64,000 nucleotides of DNA from Monosporascus cannonballus (Eukaryota; Ascomycota; Sordariomycetes; Xylariales), in contig QJNS01000173.1 of assembly GCA_004154925.1 (NCBI GenBank), positions 1-64,000 on the forward strand, read 5' to 3'. The notes beneath the pieces are model-generated. The model worked only from the letters and a program-made list of their open reading frames with translations, searched no databases and was not told the DNA's origin. Made by a program: the position numbers and the translations under genes. Shown in pieces: positions 11,839 to 24,466 of this stretch. Each line of letters starts with the position of its first letter. The stretch's first letter is position 1.

Positions 11839-14337
11839 TCAAGTAGTGTATCTGAACCATGGTGCATTGTCGGCAAGCTCTCGTTCCTGCATCTTCCGCT
11901 CCTCTGTCAGGTCTTCCAATCTGAATTCTTTCATCATCGCATCCCGGCGGGCATTCTCCTTATAACACCAGATGGACATGAATAATGTCAGACAGAATGC
12001 GACGCTGAGGTTTCATTAGCAAGCGCTTACTATATAAGAGTGACGGCGAGAGTTACCTCACAAAGCCAATTAGGATACTATGACCTTTGGCATAGCGCGG
12101 ACCATCGCGAGAAAGATAGATGTCTGCTATATGTTAGCACGATGCCCCGAGACGTGGATCATCATCCCCTTGTACCTCCTCTCCTCAAAGAGGCTTGCAG
12201 AGGATGCTGGGGATACATAGAGGAGTGTGCCGAACATACTACGGAGAGGTCAGCTTATAGAAGCCTGGGAGAAGATCCGCAAGGAGAGCTGCATGTTTTC
12301 GTACATACCAAGATGCGATGATGCCACCGCAATTGCCACCCATAACTTGCATTGCGATGCCCGTACCACGCGTTAGACTTCCACCAATGTTGCTGCCATT
12401 CCAGGCGAGGCCCAAGGGTATTTGCGGATAGATTCCTGCCACAACAAAGTTAATTTTGCTCATCAACATGTACTATAGGATCCATACCACAGGCAGCAAG
12501 TACGAGGTCCGTGTACTGGATGGTCTGGTTGCTTGTCGAAGCTAGAAGCGCAAAGCCCACAATCGCTAGTAGCTGGAAGCCAAGTAGGAATACTTCCCGT
12601 CTTCGGTACCGGTCGGCAAACCAGCTTCCAGTAATGGTGAAGAAGCAGGCGAAGACATAGGGGGGAACACTCATGAGCTGCGCCTCGTTGGCCGCGTATC
12701 CTATGTTCCTGGTGATCGTGGGAGAAAAGAGGGCGAAGGAATAAATCGGGCAGAAACCGGCGTTGCAGATCATCATGTGGATGTAAATCTTCCAGTCCTT
12801 TATCGCTTGCCAGACGTATTTGAAATCGAAGTCATTGGACAGGTGGCCGTGGTCTTCGTCGAGCCGTCCCTCGACTTCAACAGGCTCTTTCGAGGTCAGA
12901 AAACTGGCACTAATGTGTGTCTCAGGTTAGTAGGTGCCAACCTAGGCGGATAGTTTATGGCTCCACTCACGTAGCCGGATAATCATATATGGCCCAATAA
13001 GCGGTACAGGAGATGAGGATGCTTAAGGGGCCTTCGAGGATAAAAATCCAAGACCATGCCGACAGTCCGCCCACTCCATGCATCTCTGCAATGCCTCGCG
13101 CCAAGATTCCTCCGAAAGCCCCAGCGAGCGTGGCGGCAGAGAAGAACAAGGCCATCCCGAAGCCACATTCGCTTCTGCGGTACCATTGCGTGATATAGTA
13201 GTTGACCCCAGGACTGCGACATATGGAGTTAGTGACTGTTCTTTCAGTTAATTGGGCGAGTATTCGAGGATTATCTGACTTGTGCTAAAAGCTTTAACTC
13301 CTAAAGAAATCCATTGGGGAAGTTCTGCTCGGGAGTAGGAAATACGGGGAAAGGAGTGCCCTGGAAATTACTTACAAGAGGCCTCCTTCAAATACACCAA
13401 GACTACTAAATATCAGCATCCCGCACTACAAGTCGAATCCTTATGTTCCACTGTCCCGTCCTGAGAATCAAGTAGATCAGTGAGAATAAAGAAAGGCACG
13501 GAGCTCACTATGTACAGGTCAGCTAAAGAGACTTTGGTCTAACGTTATTCAAATTCTGACGCAGGATATTCTCATACGTACCAAGACTCTAGTCGCCATC
13601 AGGCCCCGGTAATTCTTGACGAATCCTTGCCCGATCATAGAGGCACTCCAGCAGTCCATGATAAACGTCAACCACTGTAGCATTTCAAGCCAGCTCGCCA
13701 TTCTGGAAAGTTAGCAACTCCGGCACCCGGAGAGCCAGTGGCTCGCATCCATGCCTAGTGGAGAAGAGAGGAATTGAGACTAACGATTGACGGTCGAAGC
13801 CGCTTCATCATCATGTTGCTAGGAATCTCAGCCGCAATATAGAATGGGAAGAGGATCGCAAGGCAGTTATTGTAATCCAGGGCTTGAAGGTGAAGGTCCT
13901 GCTCTAAGTTGTCCAACCTCGCATTACCAATGTTGGTCCGATCGAGGAAACACAAACTCGAAGATGTCAGTCAGCCGGCAGGTTCAGGGGGGTGGACAGC
14001 AGCATCTACTAACAGATAAATCAGGCTCATGAACGGGATGAGATGACAATCAAGTTTCCGAAGCAGCCGCTTTGTTGCCGGCCCATCAAAGCCTTGGGGC
14101 TCGATAAGCACCTCGGGTGCATACGCGATTGCGACATCTGGTTCTGTCACACTTACTAAGGATCAGGTGCACAGCTCTTGAGGGTATATTGACTTGTCTA
14201 AAGCTAGGAAGCGTTGATCCCACTTGTTGTGGGCGATCCATTGATATAGGGCTTCGGAAAGGAACAACAATCACCCGAAGACCCCAGCTAGGGGTGCCCT
14301 TTTCCATGACAGGTTCGCTGTCTGCCTTTTTCTCCAT
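11839..14337 (-). CDS. MFS transporter, anion:cation symporter (Dal5/Tna1-like) family
   Basis: This is a spliced 12-TM permease of about 490-510 residues that would import small organic anions or vitamins; the substrate cannot be told. Supported exons (descending) are 14155-14014, 13956-13785, 13674-13582, 13425-13376, 13213-12971, 12909-12488, 12435-12309, 12123-12057 and 12004-11839 (stop 11839-11841). Joins restore the family signature CFLDRTNIGNARLDNL, then FPFYIAAEIPSNMMMKR, GLFPGVNYYITQWYRR, and WFADRYRRREVFLLG. Several introns have perfect branch sites (CTAACC in 12910-12970; ATTAAC in 12436-12487; GCTAAT in 12005-12056). Two points are unresolved. The start is uncertain: ATG 14337 (MEKKADSEPVMEK) is likely, but I see no strong donor joining it to 14155. 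The join between 12309 and 12123 is off by one base, with an extra exon possible from 12238. The tail is hydrophilic and charged, ending NAPWFRYTT. Confidence 0.82.
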
Positions 14338-15807
14338 TGCGGCTACTGATTATCCTCTCCTCTCCGCGTGATGCTGTGGTGTAAGAAGAGGTAAAAAGGA
14401 CGGCGGAACTTTTGTGGACAGTAAAGGTATAAATACCAGAGAATGGGTTCCATATAGAGAACGAACAGCACAGTAGCATAAGACTATCCCTGAACATGTT
14501 CGGCTCCGTATCAGCTTACCTTCCATCCATTACATCCGGTATTCGCCCCTCTGATAAGGACTGTTATATGATCTCACAAGGGTACTTCTAGGGCAATACA
14601 GTGCGGTCTCCCTGGATTCGGTCTCACACTTCCCGCCGCTGAAGATTTATGTCTCAGTATTCTCCGCTATGTCCTATCCGACCACGGCCTCCTCATAGTG
14701 CTTTTGCTCTTTTTTTCCGCATCCGAATAAATCCTGATAAACCAATCCGCATAAGTCGAGACCGACTCTTCAGGTTGCGACATCTTCTGTGTTAGACGCA
14801 TGTCAGAATAAGAGTAGATAGAACTTTAGAGCCGGCAAGCCAATCACGTCTCGATACACTATCCGGGTGCCAGTGCCTTATTCTATTCCGTGGAGATTCC
14901 TCCACGCTTGATTGGCTAGTTCCGAGAATCAGCATGCATCTCAAAATGCTCCGGGGGTAACTTACACCGCCGCTATCATGTATTGGTCGACTAGAACGTG
15001 CAGGTACCTCTTCATCAAGTCGCCTTTCATTACTACCTCCCATTATGATGCTAAGTAAATGGTGCCCATGATATTGATCGATATAGGGCCATTCTCTTCA
15101 TATCTGTAGTTACGCTCAACAAAAACCGCCCCGGCATATATACTGTACCCCTGAGGCCGTCGTGCCTAGATCTACGAAAGTGGACAACCCTTAATTTGTC
15201 GTTACACCTAGTAGCTTCCCTAATTTTCGATAGAAAAGAATCGGGAGACTGTTCATTTCACACAGATTCGTCACTTCCAGTGAAGTTTGTAAAGGGGTTA
15301 TGTAGTTGAGGTTTAGGTATGTTAGTGTCAGGAGGATTATTTAAAATCCCTGGAGTGACAGAGTAGCCACTAGAGAGTACGGGGCACGATGAAGAGGCTA
15401 TATACTTAGGGAGTAGTGATCCTTTCCTAGCCTTCCATATATTAGGGAAATCAGGAAGAAGCCCTCCGAATTATGTACCTTCGTGCTCTCCAGCCGAGGC
15501 CTCTGATGGTTAGGCTCTAAAGCAAGCGGCGGAAGGGATCAAGATCAACTGAGGTAAACTCAACAATGAAATCTAAGGCGATAAATGCTTCCGGTGCCTA
15601 GACAGAATCCTATTGTAGCCATTTTGCTGGCGTCACAGTTAGGCTGATCGCGAGAAAAGGTTGCATAAAGTATGAGAAATAATAATTATCTAACTAGAAT
15701 TAAACTCTACAGAGCTATAGCTAGGAAGCTCTTTATATATTATAAACGTGTCGAAATATGGTTTTTGCGAGACATTATTGAACTTAATAATTGACATAAA
15801 TATCTTT
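14338..15807. other. Intergenic region leading to the AT-rich boundary
   Basis: There is no recognisable gene. Base composition stays ordinary until about 15.65 kb, then falls sharply in the last 150 bases before element A. The promoter of the MFS gene should lie in 14338-14600. The short frames (for example 14792-15043 minus) are without motifs. Confidence 0.5.
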
Positions 15808-15812
15808 ATTTT

Positions 15813-16148
15813 TGTGACGGCTAGGGAGTTTAACCAACTATTAAACCTTAGTCGTACGGGTTTATGTTAGCAGGAATATCGTGGAAATCTGAGCAATAAA
15901 TACAGTAACGTATTACGTCTCGTAATACCAAGGGTGCCTTGGATAACGATATTATATTACAAGCTGGAATTATTTAAACTATGGAAATAATAAGTGTATA
16001 TATCTTGATTTTTTTAATCCCTGTCGAGCCTGGCTTTATTGGCTTTACGATAAATCCTGTTAAGCTATTACGTAATTCGACTTACATAGCTTAGTTACTT
16101 TTTTTGTTGCAACCGTTTCCCGAGGCCATAATCTGTTAAGTTATAATA
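15813..16148 (-). repeat. LTR of element A (3' LTR)
   Basis: It begins TGTGACGGCTA on the plus strand and ends ATAATA (RIP form of ATAACA). It aligns end to end with the right LTR at equal length, 336 bp. Confidence 0.9.
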
Positions 16149-16189
16149 CGATCCTCCTTTTTTATAATTTTCGCTCCGAAATTTCTTTT

Positions 16190-16709
16190 GTAAGTCTTTT
16201 TTTATTATCATATCAGGTCGTATTAAAAAACCGATTAATAAAAAAACGAAAAAGCAAAATAACTTATTTAAACTTATTATTTTTCGAATTATAAATATGC
16301 TTATATATTTTTATTATGTTCGTTACCGATTATTTTATTGTTATATTTTTTCGGTAAATTTTTCCCGGTACGAAAAGTGTATAATACGAAATTAAGACCT
16401 TTATAACGTTAATAGTTTTTCCACTTTTTAACTTAAAAAATTCGTTTTTAATTATTTTAAGGTTAAAACGGAATTTGAAAAAATTAAAGAAAAAACAGGA
16501 CAGACGCAGGCCAAAGTTCGTCGGTTGCGAAAATAAAAGAAATTATAGGCCGATCGTATAATACGTACATTATTTCGCAAATTTCGGTTTTTGGAAAAGT
16601 TGGATAAATTAAAACGTTAAAAAAACAGGTCGAACTAAAGGCCGCTAAAGTTATATCGGTAAAGGCCGCGCCCTTTTTCGATTGGTCTAACTTTAAATCC
16701 ATTAATTAA
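16190..16709 (+). pseudogene. Antisense Cys/coiled-coil ORF of element A
   Basis: This frame runs opposite to gag-pol, between the chromodomain and the 3' LTR. It reads YEKCIIRN (a former CxxC pair) followed by LYNVNSF, where Tyr probably replaces Cys by TGT to TAT. A charged helical stretch follows (KVKTEFEKIKEK, AKVRRLRK, FLEKLDKLKR), with an end reading FDWSNFKSIN before TAA at 16707-16709. Stops are TAA/TAG, and a one-base slip in an A run near 16620 breaks the frame. The same layout is seen in elements C, D and F. The left limit is approximate. Function unknown; the Cys pairs suggest zinc binding and the helix suggests oligomerisation, both inferred. Confidence 0.6.
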
Positions 16710-16719
16710 TAGTTTATTA

Positions 16720-19700
16720 ATTAGGGAACCTTTAATCCCGTTAATTTTGGCGTTATTAATAAAAATTCTTTAATAAACCTTAAGCGCTAATAAAGTTTTT
16801 GGCAGGTTTCCAGGCATTTTCGAAATTTGGGTACTCTTTTTTATTTAATTAGGTATTAAATAAATCCGTTTTATTTTCGTATATCGAATTTTTTTATTTT
16901 CTACGTTTATTTATTTTTTATTTTTACGTCGTTTTATACCGTATATACTTTGATTATATCTTGTATTAATTCGAATAAAAAAAATACAAAATTAAATAAA
17001 ATTTAGTTTTTAATAAATATTTTAGTTAATAATTATTTTTTAAGATTTTTTAATAATTTTATATAGGTCGATATATATAAAATCGAGTTTTTGTATTAAA
17101 TTATTTTATTTAAATATTTTTTGTAATAAGGAAAATTATATCTCTTTTTTCGAAAATTAATTCTTTTAACTTTTTCTAATTACAATATTTATTTATTTAA
17201 TTACGTACGAATTTTAATTTTAATTTTATTTTTTAATATAATTATCATAAATAGTTTATTGTAAAGATCATTTTAATACTTTTATAATAACTAATATTAT
17301 AAGTTAATTAAGCAATAAGTAATCTTTTAATTTAATTATTGTATTTATAATTAATATAATATTCTAAATAAACTTTTAAAACTTTGTTCGTTTTTTTATT
17401 TATTCGTTTAAAGCTGAAATATATTAAATAATTTATAATATAAGCCGATTTATATTATTAAACTTTATTAACATTTAAATACGAATATTAATTCTTTATT
17501 TAAAATAATTTTTGCTAATAATTCGTAAATGTTAAAAATATTTCCTTAAAAATATATGTTATTTATTTGGCGTTTATATTTTCGTAATATAATAAAAAAT
17601 AAAAAAGTTTCGTAAATCGATCGAAGATTACAAAAATACTATCGTAATACATTTTCGTAACTGGGTTTTTTATTATAACAAATTTAATAATAAAGTTAAA
17701 TATAACTAAATATGATGATTATTTTACGATTAATAATAACGGTAATTTTTTCTTATAATTTATATTATCGAACTTTCGTTTTAGCGCGAATAGTACATTG
17801 CCGTATAATTTTCTATACCGTTAATTTTATTTTAAAAAAAAGGAATATATACGTTAAAACCGTTTTAAAATTTATTAAATCTCTATATATTTATATAAGT
17901 AATATTTATATATATTTCGTACTAAATACTTTTCGTATTTTCCTGAAATATATATTTTGTCCGTTTTTTGGTTTTTTAGGATATTATTGTCATATTGTTG
18001 AATTTTCTAATATATATCAAAAGGTATTGCCCGAATTGCCGTAATTTGTTATAAGCGTAAATATCTTTTTATAATAATATCGAAAATTATGGAACTAATT
18101 TTAGTTCATTTTTTTTGGAAGTTTAGGTATTTATTTAAAATATTTGCTTTATTATTTTCTAAGTTTTTCCTATAGATAATAACAAAGTCAAAATTTGCTA
18201 ATTTTTCTACGTAATAAAAATATTATTTTATAAGCCTTTTAATTATAGTAAATCGGGTAGAATTCTAATAATCTGTATAGATTTTAACTTAATATAAATT
18301 TTCTTTTAAGAAATACTTAAATTTTTGAAATACCATAATAATAACTAAAAATTCCTTATTTTGAATACTATAATTAAATTCGGTTGTTTTAATTTATACC
18401 AAAAAAATATAATAAGGTATAATTTGTCTTAATTATTTCGTTATTTGATTATTATATTTAATGCGTAATCCGAAATATTGGTTTTTAGTTTAATAAGGCG
18501 ATTTAAATCGTACATAATTAATATTAATTCGTTAATAATTATATCCTTAATATTTTAAAATATTCTGTTTTATTTCGGATAATTATTTAAATTTTGTCTT
18601 TCGTAAAGTTCGTTAAAAGTATAATTATTTTGCTAAAACTTCGAATAAATTTCTTATAATAATTAACGAATCCCAACAATACCTGTATTTTCTTAACCGT
18701 AATTAACGTTTATTATTTTATGATTATAACGGTTTTTTTAAAATTTATTTTAATATATTTTAAAGTAATAATATATTTCAGATGTTTTATTTCCTATACG
18801 TAAAATTAACTTTTTTTATATTAATTAATAACGTTTTGTCCTATAAAGCTTAAAAAACTATATAAACGTATTTTGCACATATATTTTAAGTTTTTAGAAA
18901 AATAAAAATATCGTCGAAATCACAAACGACGAAAATATCGAGATATTTTTATAATACGTAATTAATTATCCGTTAAAAAGTTATTAATACGTTTGTAAAT
19001 CTTATTAATATAACTAAATATTTAAATAATTCGTATTTTGTTTTAAAAATAATTTTTTATTTATATTTTTTTGATTTTAATAAGAATATATTTATTTTTA
19101 AAACCGAATATTGTAAACCATTTAATTTCGTAAAATAAATTTTTTATTTTTGTAATTAAGGGTAATAATATTTAATCTTTAACGGTAATATCGTTAAGTT
19201 GTCGATAATTAACCATGAGTTATAATTTTTTATTTTTTTAAGTACGAAAAATATTAGGTATTTTGTTAATAGTTTTGAAAGTTATATTCATTTTTTTGTA
19301 ACCGATCTTTTAAGTATTTTCTAAGAATATATAATTCGTTTCCGTTAAGGTTATAAATAAAGCAAAACTTTATTAAGCATTTCTTTTAAAAAAATTATCT
19401 TATAATCCTATTCGTTATATTCTAATAGTTTCGTATTAATTTTTTTAAAGTGCTATTTGTATTTATAATATTATAGTAACATATTAATTAAATTTTCTAA
19501 TTTTTAAAGCTGTTATTTTAAATTATTATTTAGTTATTTTAATTTTGCTTTATTAGTAATAACGATATGTTGTATTTTTCTTTAATATTCGTTTTTTTAT
19601 ATTTTGTCTTTTTAGGTGATAAGGTTTTTATCGTATCCTTATGCCTATATTTATTGCGTTTATTTATTAAGTATTAAAATTTTAATTTCTTTTATTAATA

Positions 19701-22000
19701 AGATATAAGGTAAACTTTATTTGGCCAGTTTTTTTATTAATTAAAATTCTACACTGGGGTATTTATGGTAATCTTAAAGTTATATCGTAATTCCTAAATA
19801 CAACGATATCGAAATTAATTATCTGGTATTATTTTTAAGTAAAAATTTCGAAATGATTAATTTTACGTATAATTTTCCTGTTATCGTAAGCGAATTCCTA
19901 ATTTTCGATATTTGTTGTTATATAAAGTTTTAACTTATATCTTTATAACAGTTTAAGCTTATTAATTATATTTAGTGCAATATAATTTCTATTTAAAGCT
20001 CCGTAATTTATTATTATAATATATCAGTACGTTCCAATTCGTATATCTAAGGTAATAAAGTTATTAACGGCTTTTATTATTACGTTTAAAACCTTTCGTA
20101 AAAATTTTTAACCTTTTTGAATTTCGTTATTTTACGGTTTTTTTACAAATAATTCTGTTTAATTCCTATTCGAATTTGTCAAATTTTATTTATATTTTTT
20201 CGTTTAACGTATTAAGTTATTATATTTATCAGTATTACCGGCGTATTAGTTTTTCGAATTATATTAATTATTTTTAATTTTATTATAATTTCTTTTTTAT
20301 TAAATAAATTGTTCTTTCATATTGATAACCGTATTTTATTATTCATTATTTTAAGTATCGTTCCAAAGGCTTTTTACAAATTAACGCATTTTTTTATTAA
20401 TTTCTTTTTGTAAAGACTTATAATAAATATTAATTAAAAATGAAAATTTGTAATAATTTTCTAGCAATATCTTTTTATTATATGTTACATTAACTTTTTT
20501 TATGTAGTAATTATATTATTAGTAATAATAAAACGGGTTTTCTTACGGGAATTACTTTTTTTTTCGGGTTAACCATTTATTTTAGACAATTATTTAACAT
20601 TTTCTGAGATTGTAAATTAAAGATATTAATATTATTATTTATTATTTATATTATTTCTGGTATAATTTAAAAAATCGAATATTTCATAATACATATAGTT
20701 AATCCGTCCGTAAATATATTATTTTTATTATTCGTAATCGGCACAGTTTTATCGTCGATAATATATAGCGTATTTTTTGCCGTATCAATTAGGGGTTCCG
20801 GAATAGGTTTTTTTGGTCCAATTCTAGTATTTACGTAATTTTTCTTATAATACTTCGTATTATGTTTACGATATTTGCTAAATTAGTTTTCTGGTTTTTT
20901 ATATTCCTTATTAAATCTTATCTTATAAAGAACCTAGTATATATTTAAATTATATTAAGTTAATATATTAGCTTTTATTTTTTAGTTTTTTTCTGAATCT
21001 TCCCTTAAATATTAGTTTTTAGTTATTTTAACAAGGTTTTTTAAAATTCCTTATACCATATTATTTTATGTTTTATTTTGTTATAATTCTAATAATTAGT
21101 TTAATTTTAATCTTTTTATAAAAAGCTTTTAATTCTATAAGTCCTAGTTTTATATTCTAAAAAATGTTATTACGTTGAAAAACGTTAATATTAGCCGTAT
21201 ATCGAAATTTGTTATTATTTTTTCTTTTAGTACTTTTAATAGCTTATATGTATTATCGATCGTTAATTTTAACTATTATAACAATATCATCCGATAAATA
21301 ATTAGGCCGATTAAGTTTAAAAAGCTTTTTTGTATTTCTTTTCAAGCTATCGAAAAATTTAGCTATTAATATTTTTTATACTTAATTTAACTTAATAATT
21401 AATTAAATTAATATATTACTCGAATTACTATTAAATGTTTTATTATAATTATTAAATTTATATTTTAGATTTTGTTTTTTTATTTATTATATCAAAAGCT
21501 TTTGTTAACATTTATTCAAATTATTCGTAATTATTATAAATTTATATAATTTTGGGAATCTTTTTGTTAATTAATAATATAATGTATTTTCTTATACTGA
21601 GTTAGAATTAAATAATTACGTTTCTGGTAAATTATTCGATTTCAAATTTAATTCGTATAATAGGCGTAATTAATTAAATAAGAAAATACGCGAAATATAT
21701 TCGACATTAAATTAAAAAAACTTATAACTTAATCAAGGTTTATCGAAATTTTCCAAATTAAGAAATTTAAGGACTTTTTTTAATTCCTTAATAATATTTA
21801 GCTAAATAATTTAACGTATTCGAAATGGCTTTTCGGTTTCGAGAATTCTTTTAAAGTTTTTTATACGTAATTTAAAAGAACGTAATAAGATTATTATTAT
21901 TTTTCTCAAAGTAAAAAATACACTTATTTATAGTATTTAAACGTCGGAGAACTTTTTTGCGAAAAAGGCGAGGTTTTTCCTTTTTTTTCTCGGATTTTAT
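16720..22000 (-). pseudogene. Element A gag-pol, broken throughout
   Basis: The gag start lies at 22000 (ATG now ATA, followed by AAATCCGAG). The RT active site is at 18910-18921, reading DFDD where related copies have YFDD. The integrase DRFTK motif is at 17608-17622. A chromodomain remnant with a Trp-Lys-Pro (relatives: WEP) box lies near 16797-16845. Dozens of TAA/TAG stops interrupt every domain. The order gag-protease-RT-RNase H-integrase-chromodomain is that of chromoviruses. Confidence 0.85.
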
Positions 22001-22119
22001 TTTACTGTCCGAGTAATCAAAAACCTGGTAAATAAGTTATTCGGGCTGTTTATTGGTAAATATAATATCGGCGATATTGCTTAAGGGTTAACGGTATTGC
22101 TGAACAAAAATTTATAACG

Positions 22120-22455
22120 CATAATAGCTAAAGGGTTTAACTAATTATTAAACCTTAATCTTATAAATGTATATTAACAAGAGTACCGTAAAAATGTAAA
22201 TAATAAATATAATATCATATTACGGTTCGTAATACAAAAAATATCTTAAATAACGATATTATATTATAAGCTAAGATTATTTAAATTTAAAATATAATAA
22301 ATATATATATCTTGATTTTTTTAATCTCTGTCGAGCCTGGCTTTATAGGCTTTACGATAAATCCTGTCGAGCCGTTACGTAACTCGACCTATATAGCTTA
22401 GTCACTTTTCTTGTTGCGATCGTTTCCCAAAGCCGCAGCCTGTTAGATTATAATA
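22120..22455 (-). repeat. LTR of element A (5' LTR)
   Basis: It is 336 bp, matching the left LTR. The promoter half holds CTGTCGAGCC twice, about 36 bp apart, in a less AT-rich stretch (22325-22440). In the element's own orientation the interior starts CGTTATAA, with no tRNA-type TGG directly at the LTR edge. Confidence 0.88.
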
Positions 22456-22460
22456 ATTTT

Positions 22461-22914
22461 ATAATATAGCTTTTATATAAAAAACATTCTTTTAAATTTG
22501 TTTCTCGTAATTCTTATACTTTCCAAATAATTATTATAACCAAAAAAGTAACGGAATTAATTAAGTCAATTAATTAAAAGTAAATTATACGTATATAAAA
22601 TATACGTGGAAATTTATTACTATATTTTTTACTTTATTATTTTTTCGATAACGAATAACGAAATAATAACTTTACGTTTTACGTTTTATATATTTATTTT
22701 TCTATTATTTTTATACCTTACAATTCTTTTCTCTTTTGTTCTCAGTTAGTAAATAATTTCGTAAATACTTTAAATTAAAATAAATAAATATAAGCGTTAA
22801 CGGTTCAAATAATAGATTAATAATTATTATTATCGTTATTTGTTAATAGTTTTGTATAAACTTATTAATAACAATTATAATAAATATTTTTTCGAATTTA
22901 ACGTATTATCGTTA
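22461..22914. other. AT-rich spacer between elements A and D
   Basis: It is strongly AT-rich with no frame or repeat I can identify. It may be older, fully degraded transposon DNA that received both A and D. Confidence 0.5.
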
Positions 22915-23317
22915 TATTATAACCTAACGGTCTTCGCTTCTTTACGAACGGTGGGATCTACGAAGAAAACAAAACCCGACTTCAGCTAAGACGTTACGTA
23001 GCCAGCTCAAAGGTTTCAAGGTACCAAGCACCTTAAACCTTTTAAGCCGGCAAAAGAGCTTAAAGGGCTTAACGGGCTCAAGGATTTAAACCGCTTAAGC
23101 ACCTTAAACCGGAATAAAAATACATACGTTTATTATTTTCATAATTTAAATAGCATTAATTTATAATACTTATTTATATTAATTATTTGTAATATAACTT
23201 ATTATTATGAAAAGTAATACGTTATTATATTTATTGTTTAAAATTCTATAATATTTTTATTAATATAAATCCGTTAACTTAAGGTTTAATAATTGGTTAA
23301 ACCATTTAGCTGTTATA
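22915..23317 (+). repeat. LTR of element D (5' LTR)
   Basis: It is 403 bp, 62 bp longer than its partner. The extra bases sit around 23045-23110, where CACCTTAAACC and AAGCCGG-like words are duplicated. The downstream half matches the shared LTR tail of the other plus-strand elements. Confidence 0.82.
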
Positions 23318-23925
23318 CTTTGCAAATTTTTCTTTAATAATACCGTCAGATTCTGAGCAATATTATCGATATCCTATTTACCAGCAAGTAACTCGCATAG
23401 TCTATTTATCAGATTCTTAATAATACGGATATTAAAATAAAATCCGAGGAAAAAAAAGAAATAATTTCGTTTTTTTCGTAAAAAGGTTCTTCGACGCCTG
23501 GATGCCATAAATAAACGTATTTTTTAACTTGAAAAAATAATAATGATTTTATGACGTCTCTTTAAGCTGCTTATAAGAAGTTTAAGGAAAAAAAAGGCTC
23601 TCGAAATCGGAAAACCTTTTCGAACGAGCCAAGTTATTTAACTAAATTTAACCAAGAAATTAGGAATCGCTTTTAAGCCTTTTAAGCAAGAACTTTTTAA
23701 CGAAATATTCCTTAAATTAAAACTATTTTTAATTTAATACCGAACATATTTTGGGTATTTTCCTATTCGATTTATTACATTTATTATACGAATTAAATTC
23801 GTAATTAGACGATTTATTAAAAACATAAGTATTTGGTTTAAATCCGTTATAAAGAAGTACGGTACCTTATTAATCGAAAAGCGAAACCCGGAAATAATAC
23901 GAATTTATAATAATTACGAATAATT

Positions 23926-24347
23926 TCTTATGAACTAACCAAGAAAGGGTCTCGAAAACGGTCACTCGATAACCAAAACAGAATTCAAGTAGGTCGGAAC
24001 CACGTGACATAGATCCGGAGTGATCCAAGAGATCTAACGAGATCTATGCAGTTATCCAATATAGATCCGAAATAACCTAAGAGATCCAACGGGATCCATG
24101 CAGTTATCTAATATAGATGCGAAATAATTTAAGAGATTTAACGAGATCCATAACAGGATATATACGTTTATTATTTCCATAGTTTAAATAGCTTTAGTTT
24201 GTAATAAAATATCGTTACCTAAAATACCTTTGATATTACGAAACGTAATACGTTAATATATCTATTATTTAGATTTTTACGATATTTCTATTAATATAAA
24301 TTCGTACGATTAAGGTTTAATAATTAGTTAAACCTTTAGCCGTTATA
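23926..24347 (+). repeat. LTR of element B (5' LTR) with 52-bp tandem repeat
   Basis: It is 422 bp. The promoter half has about three copies of a 52-bp unit starting at 24013, 24065 and 24117 (words like GATCCGGAGTGATCC, AGAGATC, CAGTTATCYAATATA). The tail ends AGCCGTTATA as in the other elements. Confidence 0.9.
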
Positions 24348-24466
24348 CGTTATAAGTTCTTGTTTAATAATACCGTTAAACTTTAAATAATATTATCGAC
24401 GTTATATTTACTAGTAAGCAGCCCGAACAGCTTATTTATCAGGTCTCTGATTACCCAGATATTAAA

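Larger units (their letters stand above)
15813..22455 (-). mobile_element. Element A: Ty3/Gypsy chromovirus, complete but RIP-mutated
   Basis: Two 336-bp LTRs (15813-16148 and 22120-22455) bound the element, and both outer flanks read ATTTT (15808-15812 and 22456-22460), a 5-bp target duplication. LTR termini are TG...CA type, with CA changed to TA. The sense strand is minus, so the right LTR is the 5' LTR. The interior follows gag, protease, RT, RNase H, integrase, chromodomain. The element marks the boundary between the gene block and the AT-rich block. Confidence 0.92.

Noticed and set aside
17712..18044. 110-codon plus-strand frame in element A
   Set aside because: It is antisense to the integrase region of A and is Ile/Tyr/Phe-rich as any frame in such AT-rich DNA would be; it is not at the antisense-gene position.
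24013..24170. Possible CRISPR-like array (three regular repeats)
   Set aside because: The 52-bp units are contiguous without spacers, lie in an LTR and recur in the partner LTR, so they are promoter tandem repeats of element B.
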